From NCBI GenBank assembly GCA_023525715.1, contig CM042010.1:158783907-158847906 (forward strand): DNA of 64,000 nucleotides, written 5' to 3'. The translations under genes were made by a program, and so were the position numbers. The first letter of the stretch is position 1, and every line of letters starts with the position of its first letter. This document shows positions 38,148 through 50,210 of this stretch, one piece after another. The DNA comes from Cichorium intybus. Taxonomy: Eukaryota > Streptophyta > Magnoliopsida > Asterales > Asteraceae. The notes under the pieces are model-generated. The model ran no database searches. It was not told the DNA's origin and saw only the letters and a list, made by a program, of their open reading frames with translations.

Positions 38148-38930
38148 CCTGAATGGAAGGATAGAGTCTCAGAGACCATAATAGAGTGAATACACCATGA
38201 TAAACCCCATGTCCATAGACTTGGGCGACTGATTCAAGAATGTTCTGACACAAAATATAGTTCCATATAAGTTTTTTTTTTGCCTCGGGCATTGTATAAG
38301 AGAAAATACAAACAATTATACTGAAGACACTGGTAGGGCACCGCCTCACATATTTTGTTGGTTTGATATGAAACAACAACAAAACAATAGAGAGGAAAGG
38401 TGTTGATTGTCTTTTATAAAGGTTTATGAACAAATATATCACAAACTATGTAGGAGCGTACCCACACCGTTAATACCTATAGTCTCCTCAACATCCTTAA
38501 TATATGTACAGATACAAACCCCAAAAACCCAAGCCCACGAACAATTATTCAAGTCAAACCCTAGTTTACTACAAGACATGGTTTTTCTGCAATGATATGA
38601 CAGACGAGAAGACCAATCAAACCCTAAAAATCTGAGAAAATAGAACAAAATCTCCAATAATTAAATAGAAACGCGCTTTCCGATCAAGCAGGACTGTAAA
38701 ATCGAATTACGACGATGCATAATGATTGCTACGAATCAAAAGTTAATGAACGGAGTGATGATCTCGATAAGTACCTGAGAATTTTAAGAGAGGACGGAGG
38801 AAAACAATCTGCGATCAAAAAAAATCTTAGTGAATCGAAAAAAGGTTTTCGTCGATTCGTGGATAGAAGAGAAGCAAAGAGGAATCAATTTCGTAGGCGG
38901 AGTCCACCCTGCTTTTGTTGTTTAATTTTA
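38148..38930 (-). promoter_or_regulatory. Probable spliced 5' UTR of CUL1
   Basis: Upstream of the start codon, minus-strand sequence has an acceptor (TTCCATTCAG) ending at 38149. It also has a plausible donor (CTCAG then GTACTT) at about 38777, with pyrimidine-rich leader sequence out to about 38930. A 5' UTR intron just before the ATG is common in plant cullin genes. The placement is inferred from splice consensus only, with no transcript. The opposite-strand reading frame across 38715-39080 is most likely a by-product. Confidence 0.35.
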
Positions 38931-40345
38931 CTGGTACAAAATTGTCATTATATAACTCAGATATTTAGCCGCCTTGTGACGGTGGGTTTTCTTTTCTATT
39001 TCCTAATAAGAGGTATTGGAGCGTCACATACGGAAGGACGTTTAAAAGTTCTACTACTATCCACGACGATTTTACATTAAGGTTTTAGGCTAACATCGAT
39101 CTCAATTTAATTTTTTTTGGTATATTCGATTTCTATATAATTCTTTTTTAATTTCTGATTTTTAAATCCAAATAACTGAGACAGACATCACAAATATATC
39201 TGATAAAATAAATTTAATTTAAAAAGGAATCATATCCGATTAATTCAACCTAAAAATACCAACATATATGGATATAATTGAGAAAACTTAATGAGATTAG
39301 GATCAAGCTCAAAGTTAAAGACGTTTGGTTCATATAGAAATATAGAATAACTCATAATTCCTAACAAATACTACAATTAAAAAATACCTAAAAATGTTTG
39401 AAGTAAATCTAAAATTACTTGTCACTTTTATTTATAGAAAACACATAATAATACTGAAGCAAATGTCAATATAATCTCGAAAAGGTTTTAGTAAGAAAAC
39501 AAATAAAATATGAAATCACTACTATGTATATAATATTTTCTCTTAATATAAATATAGATAGAACATTAATACAACTTTATAATAATTAAAATATCCATAT
39601 AATCTTGGTATATTATACATCTTAAAACATAGATTTTGTTAATATGCTATTTTAATTAAAGTGAATTTCATTAAAAATAGATTTTGTAGATCATACCAAA
39701 GATAACTGATATATTTTATTTTTATACAAAATAGCAAATAACATGTAATTTGCATTCAATTTAGATAATTCGTAACTTAAAAACATGATAATGATGATCT
39801 AGACATGTAATTATTATCAAAATCTATTCATTTGATGTATTTATCCTTTGATTGAATAATTATATAAATACTAACCATAATAACTAACATTGTAAATTTA
39901 AAATGCATTTATATTTTTTTGAGTTTTTTGCAGCTGACCATAGTGTTCAAAAATTATCGAACTATTTTATTTGAAAATTCAGAGAATTTCCAAAAATTTA
40001 GTGTTTTCGAGGTAGGGTCAATTTATTTATATGAAAATAGTTCGAATATTTAGAGAGTTTCAAAATTTTAAAAATTAAGGTTAATTTATTTTCTCTGAAA
40101 ACTAGTTCGAATATTTGATATTTTCAAAACAAACTATTTTCAAAAAAGGGTTATTTTGTTTAATTAGATATTTAATTTAAGATCAAAACATGATCAAATT
40201 AAGATGAAACATCCTTAAAATTAAATGATTACAAAATACAACTGATATTTAAATATGGTACACAAAAACACTAACTAGTCGTTTAGTTTTTCCTTTAGAA
40301 ATAAATGATAACAAATTACAACTTATATTTAAATATGGTACATAA
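38931..40345. other. AT-rich intergenic stretch
   Basis: Very AT-rich DNA between the CUL1 promoter and the Gypsy remnant. No gene, hairpin array or defined repeat was recognised. A short block, AATATGGTACA(C/T)AAAAA, occurs twice (about 40253 and 40333). Confidence 0.6.
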
Positions 40346-40432
40346 AAATACGATGGAGTCGAGAAAGACTGCAGATGGCGTAAAATCAACAGAAAAGCTA
40401 CATGGATAGACGTCGATCCAATATTGGGTACC

Positions 40433-40762
40433 AGGTACATCGGACCTTTTCGGGTCGTTGCTCGAGTAGGTTAGGTGGCCTATCGTTTAGAGTTACCCGA
40501 GCAGCTCAGTCAGATGCACGATACTTTCCACGTCTCCCAGTTAAGGACGTGTATAGCCGACGAGTCTGCAGTTATGCCCTTGGAGGATATTTAGGTGGAT
40601 GAGCCCTTGAATTATGTGGAGCGGCCCGTCGCATTTCTTGAAAGGAAGACTAAGACCCTTCCCAAAAAGGTGATTGGATTGGTGAAGGTCCAGTGGCAAC
40701 ATTGGAAAGGGTCAGAATGGACTTGGGAACCGGAAGAAGAGATGAGGAGGCAACACCCATAA
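40433..40762 (+). pseudogene. Ty3/Gypsy integrase C-terminus with chromodomain, decayed
   Basis: The frame reads RYIGPFRVVARVG, stop, VAYRLELPEQLSQMHDTFHV, SQLRTCIADES...LEDI, stop, VDEPLNYVERPVAFLERK and VKVQWQHWKGSEWTWEPEEE before its terminal TAA. These are the integrase C-terminal GPF/Y module and the chromodomain found in chromoviruses. Two in-frame stops show it is dead. Upstream pol sequence is missing, so this is a 5'-truncated copy. Confidence 0.85.
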
Positions 40763-40814
40763 CTATTCGTGGAAAATGATTTCGGGGACGAAATCCCGTC
40801 AATTGGGGGAGAGT

Positions 40815-42336
40815 TGTAAAGCCATTTTCCAAGTGTGAGTAAATATTCCCTTGAAGTTAATTAATATAATAAGAAAATAGGGAAATTGAAGATAGCGGCA
40901 TTATCCTGGCGGGGTGAGTGGCCATGCATGATACGCAAATAGTGGGGCTATATGCCGCAAACAATAAAAAACCATAGTTTCGTGTAATTGGGCCATATAA
41001 ATTCATAAAACCTTAGGGGGCGTCATTTGTCACCCTCAACCTCTGAAAAACCCTTAAAACTCTCCATTTAGGCATTTTTGGTGATTTTGCCTCATTAGCA
41101 AGCTTTTGAAGGTTTTTAGATGGACAAGAATAAGATATGGTGTTAGAGAATACCATACTAAGGAGGAATCAACTTGTTTTATGCCTATGTACCTCTGTAA
41201 ATGTCCACATCTCTTGTTCCTCTAAGGTTCTTAACTTAAAATGAGATTATGAAGTCATTTTGTGACTTATAAGGCAATGATGGTTTCACTTGTTGAAGGG
41301 GAAGGGATTTGGGGGCTAAAGGATGGATTTCTTCTTTTCTTAGCTTCTGAATCATAGTAAAATCCCAACCTAGCCTTGGGAATCCTTGTTTGGGAAGATT
41401 TGAGCATAGTATTGCCATTTTGGACATGGATCCTGTTCATGAGCTTGCATGACTATGATTGAACGTTAAAGTTTACATTTTTATGGTTATAGAGACTATT
41501 TAGGAGGACTCTGGAAGGTTAAACTTAACGTATTAAGAGCTTTGGAATAAGTTTGGCAGAACAGCGAGGTTAGCGGCGCTATCTTGGTCAACTATCGTGA
41601 TGTTGACTATTCACTTAGCGACACTATCTCCATAGGATAGTGGCGCTAAGTGCAATTGACCAAAAGTTGCCTTTGATCGTTGACTTTGACTTTTGGGACA
41701 GGTTAACTTATGAGTCAACCTCTAGGAAATGATGGATTTGGGTCCTAGGAAGGGTCAGGGTGATTAGAAACCTGTTTGATACGATATTTTGAATTTAGGA
41801 ACATTATATCGGGGCTTTCTTATTTTCGTTTAGTTGCGGATCAGGTGAGTCTCCTCACCTTACTGATTGAGATGGGTATGATATATTTGTTTATATATGC
41901 TGAAATGTGAATGATTACCGACGGATCGGGACAAGCCCGAGAGTCAAAGAATGAGTTAATTATTGACGGATCGGGGCAAGCCCGAGAGCCAAAGAATAAT
42001 CAATTATTGGTTGTCCGAGGCAAGCCTGGAGACTATACTTTGCATATTATGTTTGGAATTGCATGGTAATATGGGAAACTCACTAAACAATGTGCTTACA
42101 GTTTAAAATTAATGTTTCGTGTACTTGCGATAATGATGGAGCGGGCACGACGTGACTACACGACACCGACATCTATTTTCCATAATTTCCGCTATTATTT
42201 ATTTTTATGACTTTTTTAGATTTGTTAAACTCTCATGAATGTTTTATGGATTTTTATGAAAAAATGAATGAGAACCTAAGGTTTTAAATTATAATTAAGA
42301 AGAAAAAAATGTAGACTTAAATACTGTGACGTTATA
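40815..42336 (+). mobile_element. 3' LTR of the Gypsy chromovirus
   Basis: A polypurine tract (ATTGGGGGAGAG, 40802-40813) immediately precedes TGTAAAGCCATTTTCC, the LTR start. Inside are a TATA-like ATATAAAT near 40988 and an imperfect ~65-bp duplication around GGATCGGG(A/G)CAAGCCC(GA)GAG (41930-42040). The right end is not certain: ACACCGACA at 42171 or GTGACGTTATA near 42336 are candidates. Confidence 0.65.
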
Positions 42337-42494
42337 GATAATAAATAAAAAACAATAAGAAAATAGTATTAATGGTTGTAACTATATCAATGCAATAATG
42401 CTAAAATACAAATACATTAAATAATATTGTGTTTGGTTAAATTTAATATGAAAATCTATATCTATATATCTTATAATAGAGACATATTTCAAAG

Positions 42495-45166
42495 CACCAC
42501 ATTCATTTGAAACTCTTATGTCTTTTCATATTTCATTGATTTTATAAATTTATTTTAATACTTCAACCACAATCAATTGAAACTTACAAAACTTTTCATT
42601 TTTTCTCTTAGTTACACACTTAACTCATTTATAATTATATTTTCAATATTAATTCTATGATTTTAAATATAATATATTTAATTTTATTACTTTAGTTTGG
42701 TTGTAAATATTATCATTTTAATTCTATCAGTATATAGTTATCAATTTAATATACTTATTTCTTCATTCAAAACGAAAACAAAATATCAAATAAACTTTGA
42801 AAATCTTGTTGAATTACTATTTTATAAATGATTAAAAAAATATAAGATAATGTTCATTGAAAAATCTAAACTAGAATATGAAATTAACAAAAACTTTGAC
42901 CAAAACTAATTTTTCTAATAATGAAAATTCTTAAAAGATGTAGTTTTCTATTGATTAAAATAATAATAATTACATTTATGTATTAACACCACATTCATTT
43001 GAAACTCTTATGTCTTTTCATATTTCCAATGATTTTCTAAATTTATTTTAATACTTCAACCACAATCATTTGAAACTTACAAAACTTTTCATTTTTTCTC
43101 TTAGTTACACACTTAACTCATTTATAATTATATTTTCAATATTAATTCTATGACTTTAAACATAATATATTTAATTTTATTACTTTAGTTTGGTTGTAAA
43201 TATTATCATTTTAATTCTATCAGTATATAGTTATCAATCTAATATACTTATTTTTTCATTCAAAACGAAAACAAAATATAAAATAAACTTTGAAAATTTT
43301 GTTGAAATACTATTTTATAAATGATTAAAAAATAGAACATAATGTTCATTGAAAAATCTAAACTGAAATATGAAATTAACAAAAACTTTGACCAAAACTA
43401 ATTTTTCTAATAATGAAAATTCTCAAAAGATGTAGTTTTCTATTGATTAAAATAATAATAATTACATTTATGTATTAACACCACATTCATTTGAAACTCT
43501 TATGTCTTTTCATATTTCCATTGATTTTTCTAAATTTATTTTAATACTTCAACCACAATCATTTAAAACTTACAAAATTTTTCATCTTTTCTCTTAGTTA
43601 CACACTTAACTCATTTATAATTATATTTTCAATATTAATTCTATGATTTTAAACATAATATATTTAATTTTATTACTTTAGTTTGGTTGTAAATATTATC
43701 ATTTAAATTCTATCAGTATATAGTTATCAATCTAATATACGTATTTTTTTCATTCAAAACAAAAACAAAATATCAAATAAACTTTGAAAATTTTGTTGAA
43801 ATACTATTTTATAAATGATTAAAAAAATATAACATAATGTTCATTGAAAAATCTAAAGGGTAAATTTCAAAAAAGACACTAACTTTTCAAAAAAGTTCGA
43901 TTTTGACACTGTGTTTTTTTTTTCAATTAAGTCACTAACTTTTTAATTTTTCTCAATTAAGTCACTATGTTTTCAATTTGGTTTCAATTTTGACCACTTG
44001 ACCGGTTAACCCGGTTGTCAGCTGACGTGTCAGTCTTGATGACGTGGCGCTGACATGGCATGCTGACATGGCATTAAGGTGTCAAAATTGAAACAAAATT
44101 GAAAACATAGTGACTTAATTGAAAATTTTTAAAAACTTAGTGACTTAATTGAAAAAACAATAACATAGTGTCAAAATCGAAACATTCTAAAAACTTAGTG
44201 TCTTTTTTGAAATTTGTCCAAAAAATAATTATAAACACCTTAAAATATTTAATTGATAAGAAATAGAAAAATAAATAAAATAAGAATAAATTTGTTTTAT
44301 CGAAATGGTGAGCTATATGTTGTCGTTTGAATATTTATAATAACCAAATATAGCGATTTATTTTCGATTATATTAGTAATAACTGTAACGATTTATTTTT
44401 CGTTCTAATGGAACCATAACCAATTATGTGTAACGGTTTGGTTTTTTTTTTTTTTTTTTTAATTCATTATCGGTTTCGGATATTTTGGTTTCTTAATCAA
44501 GCTCATTTTAAGTGAGCAAAAACTCGTTAGAACCGAACAAAATCGGAACCAATTATATATAAGGTTTGGTTCTCGGTTCTTCAAAAACATAATTTTCAGT
44601 TATATTGTCAATAATATTAAGTTAATAATCATTTTCTAGCGTGCACTTTTGATTATATAAGTCTAATTAATATCTTATTTGTTAATTTCAAAAAAGACAC
44701 TAAGTTTTTATACAGTTTCAATTTTGAAACTCTGTTATTGTTTTTTCAATTAAGTCACTAAGTTTTTAAAAATTTTCAATTAAGTCACTACGTTTTCAAT
44801 TTTGACACCTTGGTGCCACGTCAGCATGCCATGTCAGCGCCACGTCATCAAGACTGACACGTCACTATGCCACGTCAGCTGACAACCGGGTTGACCGGTC
44901 AAGTGGTCAAAATTGAAACCAAATTTAAAACATAATGACTTAATTGAGAAAAATTAAAAAGTTAGTGACTTAATTGAAAAAAAAATAACACAGTGTCAAA
45001 ATCAAACTTTTTTGAAAAGTTAGTGTCTTTTTTAAAATTTACCCAAATCTAAACTGAAATATGAAATTAACAAAAACTTTGACCAAGACTAATTTTTCTA
45101 ATAATGAAAATTCTCAAAGATGTAGTTTTCTATTGATTAAAATAATAATAATTACATTTATTAATT
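42495..45166. repeat. Three tandem 492-bp repeats, the third split by an insertion
   Basis: Copies start at CACCACATTC at 42495, 42987 and 43479, so the period is exactly 492 twice. Similarity is about 95% by eye. The third runs to 43857, is interrupted by the element at 43858-45044, and resumes at 45054 to complete 492 bases near 45166. A diverged partial fourth copy may begin at about 45165 (TTTGAAACCT...TTCATATTTC). Non-coding. Confidence 0.92.
43858..45044. mobile_element. Mutator-like compound foldback element
   Basis: Termini GGGTAAATTTCAAAAAAGAC and, inverted, the near-identical GGGTAAATTTTAAAAAAGAC. A perfect 9-bp duplication AAATCTAAA lies at 43849-43857 and 45045-45053. Each end (43858-44220 and about 44680-45044) is itself a ~365-bp palindrome with ATTAAGTCACTA / TAGTGACTTAAT units about a GC-richer centre (GACGTGGCGCTGACATGG). 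The middle 450 bp is unrelated. It has no coding region. Because it interrupts an otherwise exact repeat, the empty site is known. Confidence 0.88.
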
Positions 45167-46373
45167 TGAAACCTAAATGACTCTTCATATTTCTTAAATT
45201 AATAGCCTTTACTAATAACTTTTTATATTCCTCTCATTACATGTTGACATATAAGTAGAATTTTCTCATAAAAACATTCATGTCTTTCAAGTGTTTGTGT
45301 TAAAATATGAAGACTAGAAGAAATTGGAAAAATACACCAACCGTATGTTGATTTTTTTATATTCTTGAAATTGTTTTTATATTTTTTGTATTATTTAGAA
45401 GTGGTTGATGTATTTTTAATACAAATATTATAATAGTTATTCTGACACTTTTATGTTATTTAAAGTTGTAGTATTTAAGTTTCTATAGTATCTTTTATTC
45501 GTAAGATTGTGATATATAAAATCATGAAATAGTTTCCATACATTTTTATGATTATGGAGGGTTTGATGTGGTTTATGAATATAAATGTTATAAGAGATGT
45601 TTCAATGCTTCTATGTTATTAATTTTTTTCATACTTTTGTTATTCGTTTGTTTCTACGAATTATGTGTATGATATACGAGTGTTTTGTGTGTTTTTCGAA
45701 TGAATATGTTATAATAGATATTTCGATGGTATCATGCTATTAAAAGGCGTAACATTTATTTTTATACTATTTGTTATTCGTTAAATTGCAATATTCCTTC
45801 GACAATCAAGAAATGAAACAAATTTAATGTTTTAATCATATTCCTTATTGGAAAACAAAACAAAACAATAAAATTTTTGGATGTTTTAACTAAACACCGC
45901 ATGAGGTTATTTATGACGAAATTAGTTTTGAATAAAGAAAAATGAAAACCATGTTTTATTTAGGATGGAAACGATGTTTGACATAACTTAAAACACTCCA
46001 TAAAATTATCAATTAAAATAGATACATAACCAATAATTTAAAACTATGAAGATTAATAAAACTAATTAGTTAAATAGCGTGTTCCCTTTGCTACTCACTT
46101 AGGTTTTCATGTAGAAATATTAAATAATAATTCATTAGAGTTAACAATTTTTTTACTCATTTAAGGTAGTTCATTAATATTTAATGTTAATGTATATTCA
46201 CAAATTTTACTTATTTTAATTAACGAGCTGTTAAATTATAAATATTAAACCAAGTTATCTATGTAATCTTTAATGCTATAGTATATTCTCTCATAACAAC
46301 TCTTATTATTTTACAAATCAAATTATCATTTTCTCATTTATTAAGACATAATGTTAAAGAATAGTAATAATAA

Positions 46374-47934
46374 GGGTAAATTGCATAAAAGTCATTAACT
46401 TTTCTAATTTTCTCGATTTTGACACTGTATTTTTAGTTTTTGTAATTAAGTCATTATGTTTTCAGAAAATTGCGATTAAGTCATTATGTTTTCCAAAAAG
46501 TTGCGAAAATGACCATATGATAGGATGACAACAGGTTACCAGGTCATATGGTCAAATTTACAATTTTTCAGAAAACATAATGACTTAATAGCAAAAATAA
46601 AACATAGTGTCAAAATCGAGAAATATGGAAAAGTTAGCGAATTTTATGCAATTTACCTTATGCAATTTATATAACTTAATCACTTTACATGCCTCATACG
46701 TGTCCAAAAAAGTAAATTTATTGTTACCTTGTTTTTCCATTTAAAATACTCAAATTTATTGTCCTAAAAGTGGAATTTCAAAAAGATTTAGGATAAATGC
46801 ATATGAAACCTTCTTTTAATTAAAAAAAAATTCTAGTTTAAACTCTTAATACTTTTTGTTTCATTGAAATTAAGTTTTTTTATTGAAAATGAGTATACAT
46901 AGTTTGTTTTATTGAAAACAAGTACTTTAATTTCGATAAGACGGCGCCTTTCTTTATTTTGTCTATTTTCATAATTTTTAGCGATTAAGTCTTTCAAAAA
47001 ATCTAGTGATTAAAATTATACATTTTATGTCTTTGAGTATGCAAATGCTACTAGCTTGACAGGTTGTATTGCCAAATATTTTTTTTTTCAATAAGAAAGT
47101 TGATGGACTCGATTGAAAAAATGGTAAAAGTATATTGAACTTTTTATCTACTTAACTTAAACTATCTTTGTAAATATTTAACCATTTAAGTTTTATTTGT
47201 ACCTAATTTTGCTGTATTAGGTAATTTATAATTGTATTCTGTTTTGGAACGATAACATGACAATTCCACGGCCAATATTGTTGCTGAAGATTCACATGAA
47301 AACATTAAAATAATTTTATTAAATAATAACCAACTTTTGCTTTTGTATCATTGTAAAATTCTATTTTATTTTTGTACATTTATATAAATCAATGAACGAA
47401 CATCAATATAGATTTTTATAACCCATCATATAAAGATATTGTTTACATAACTAATTATCCAATAGGATATTCACACTGAGGGCATGTAAGTTAGTTGTTA
47501 TTCGTATGCATTTATCCTAAATCTTTTTGAAATTCCATTTTTAGGACAATAAATTTGATTACTTTAAATGGAAAAACAAAGTAACAACAAATTTATTTTT
47601 TTGGACACGTATGGGGCATATAAAGTGATTAAGTTATATAAATTGCGTAGGGTAAATTGCATAAAATTCGCTAACTTTTTCAGATTTTTCGATTTTGACA
47701 CTATGTTTTATTTTTGCTATTAAGTCATTATGTTTTCTGAAAAATTGCAAATTTGACCATATAACCTGGTAACCTGTTGCCATCCTGTCATATGGTCATT
47801 TTCATAACTTTTTGAAAAACATAATGACTTAATTGCAATTTTCTGAAAACATAGTGACTTAATTGCAAAAACTAAAAATACAGTGTCAAAATCGAGAAAA
47901 TTATAAAAGTTAATAACTTTTATGCAATTTACCC
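46374..47934. mobile_element. Mutator-like foldback element with ~430-bp arms
   Basis: Both ends read inward start GGGTAAATTGCATAAAA. The arms 46374-46807 and 47502-47934 are reverse complements, ending internally at GGATAAATGCATA. A perfect 9-bp duplication TAATAATAA lies at 46365-46373 and 47935-47943. Each arm again contains an inner palindrome of AAGTCATTATGTTTTC units. The 0.7-kb centre is AT-rich and non-coding. Confidence 0.9.
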
Positions 47935-48540
47935 TAATAATAACTATTATAAGTTATAAAGTTTGTTGAGATGTAATAGTTAATAACTTTCAGATGAAAT
48001 TTGAGTAACTTTGATGTTAAAAGAAATATTTCAATATAATTAACCAACAATAATTCTTTGTAACTAAAAACTTTTTACTTATGTTAGTTTATTACAATTA
48101 ATTCTAAAAAATCTCACAATAAAGATTCCAACTATACTATGAATTCGTTTTTTATTTTGACCATCATCTAATGAAATTTTCATATTGTTTATTTATTATA
48201 ATATAAATTAACAAATTTTTGTATTTATTGCTGATGTTTTTAGCACGAATGTCTTGATATAAGATAATTTATTGATGATACATCGACCTTTTGATTTATT
48301 ATATAAAATTGTTATTTCATAGTTGATGACAATGACTTAGATATTTTTTAACAAAATACATTTGTTATTATTTTAACTACATAATTTTGTTATTGCGTAA
48401 CGCGCGGGTATTCGCCTAGTAAAAACATAAAAGCAAAAAGGGGATGAAATTGCAAGAAACGCTAATAATATATGAAAGAAAATTCGGGTAAAATGAAAGA
48501 AATTATCAACTATTACTAATTATCAGAAAAGTTTAAGGAA

Positions 48541-48606
48541 CTGGGCCGAATCGAACCGACAACCCCACCTATTTCTAAATGGAAGACCATTAAACCAGTA
48601 GGCTAA
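48541..48606 (-). repeat. tRNA-like segment, possible SINE head or tRNA relic
   Basis: On the minus strand TAGCCTACTGG resembles a Pol III A box and GGTTCGATTC a B box, with tRNA-like spacing. The T-arm does not pair well and no acceptor stem closes, so this is not a working tRNA gene. A similar block lies at about 355-425. Confidence 0.25.
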
Positions 48607-48619
48607 AACATCACATATA

Positions 48620-50093
48620 TAGAAAATCGAAACAATAAACTAATAACAGTTAGCATCACGTGTTTACGCGATACAAATTGCTAGAGATATATAATATAAA
48701 AACTATGTTACAAACCCGTGTGTTACACGGTTGATAATTAAAAAAAAAACTATATAATAAGAAAAACATCTTATTCTGTCATTGACCTAGATATTAAGAC
48801 ACACACAACCACATATAACACACATGCACACTGCCAAATAAAAAAATATTAAATCTCATATACACATCCACAGATATACACATACAGATCCATTACCAAA
48901 GATACAGAGACATACACAAACACTGTTATATACAATGTAATGGAAAGTAAGATGTTATTGTAGACATAAAACTGAAAGTAGAGTGCTATTAAACGTAGAA
49001 GTTGTTGTAACTGATATGCCTTGTTATTCTCTTATTTAGCAATTATAGTCACTATACTCTGTTGCAATGCCCCCCCGCTGCACAAATTATACACATGTGA
49101 GAGAGTTCTGCTGCATATGTATTCATAAGTTCCTTTAAACCATAAAAATGTTAGAAAAAAAATTAATACAACACTTAAGATTCAATTTAAGCCCTATAAA
49201 GATCCTCTGATTCCAAGATTGCGGCCATATAAACACCTTCAGTGGTTACAACTCATTTTTTAGAATTAACAAGTGTTATATAACAATGAGCCATAAGAAA
49301 TATCTCTACCATGCCTATGTCATTATTATGTGTACTATAATCTTTTAACATAATCTTTGACTATGTTATCAATCACAAAGTTCATGAGCCGATTAAAACC
49401 ACAAAGTATACCAAGCATTGTCCGGTTAGCATGTTTACAACTCATATTAAATAGTAAGACCTTAATGTTTTTTTCCAATTAACCGATCTGTGCATGAATT
49501 CTTAACCAAAAAGACCAAGAAGAATCAACGTTGAAAGTACAATGCTTTAATAGAATTGTACTTTGAAAGTATGATGCTTTAATAGCAAAATAAATTAAAT
49601 TTAAAATCCTTTTAAGACAATTTAAAAAAAAAAACAAACTTTCATTATAAAAAACATTTAGTTTTTTCTTAATTAAACATTGTACTTTGAAAGTACAATA
49701 CTATAATTGGGTGACTATTTTCAAAGTATACCGAATAATAGCAATCTACTTACTTTTCACCTAGAAAAGCATCATATATTTTATTTTGTAGCCAAACATA
49801 TATAATTGGCTGTTAATTGTCAATAAAATGATTTTTTTTCTTCAAATAACCATCATATAGATGAGCTGTACAAAAAAATAAAACTTTGAGGGTTGCTGTT
49901 CATCACACTTTGCTGGGTATATAACTCCGTGGTTTTCTAAAAAAATAAAATAAATCACTTGTATTATAAAATAAAAATCCCAATAATGGATTTGTAAAAG
50001 CAGCACACACCTCCGTAAAAGTTAAAACACATTGCTCCTGTACGTTCTATCGCGAAATATACACTTTCACCAAAACAAACCGTTCTCTTCCAA
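48620..50093. other. Intergenic stretch upstream of LD
   Basis: It contains a perfect short hairpin CCGTGT-GTT-ACACGG (48716-48730) that resembles a Helitron 3' hairpin in reverse orientation. It also has CA-rich sequence at 48800-48930 and scattered AGTACAATGCTTTAAT units (49530-49760) related to the foldback MITE family. No gene found. The LD promoter should lie in the last few hundred bases. Confidence 0.4.
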
Positions 50094-50210
50094 ACCCTAA
50101 CCCTAACCAACTAAAATCCACGCTACTTCAAATCGACCAACTTCAGTTTTCGCACCAGGATCAATTTATTCTCGTAATCATGTTGATCTAGGTCGGTGAA
50201 TTATAAAGAG
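50094..50210 (+). promoter_or_regulatory. LD leader with telobox and 3-codon upstream ORF
   Basis: AAACCCTAACCCTAACC at about 50094-50110 contains tandem telobox (AAACCCTAA) motifs, which are typical near transcription starts of plant growth-related genes. ATG TTG ATC TAG at 50180-50191 is a minimal upstream ORF ending 19 bases before the main ATG at 50211. Leader extent is inferred. Confidence 0.45.

Larger units (their letters stand above)
42455..48419 (+). mobile_element. Putative non-autonomous Helitron with nested insertions
   Basis: The right end CGCGCGGGTATTCGCCTAG followed by T has the CTAG/T form and the GC-rich subterminal segment (GCG TAA CGC core) of plant Helitron 3' ends. The left end A/TCTATATCTATATATC resembles Helitron 5' ends. 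Between them are 492-bp tandem repeats and two later Mutator-like insertions. No Rep/helicase is encoded. The left end is less certain because TC starts are common in AT-rich DNA. Confidence 0.45.

Noticed and set aside
38715..39080. 121-codon plus-strand frame upstream of CUL1
   Set aside because: It is antisense to the probable CUL1 5' UTR exon and promoter. The Lys/Arg-rich then hydrophobic sequence matches no family.
40402..40602. 66-codon frame over the Gypsy remnant
   Set aside because: It is in the wrong frame; the true integrase/chromodomain frame (40433-40762) is one with two stops.
42495..45166. Direct repeats considered as a CRISPR-like or satellite array
   Set aside because: The units are 492 bp, only three copies, contiguous without unique spacers, and in plant DNA. 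This is a tandem duplication within a probable Helitron.
48541..48606. Functional tRNA gene
   Set aside because: Box motifs are present, but the T-arm stem mispairs and no acceptor stem forms.
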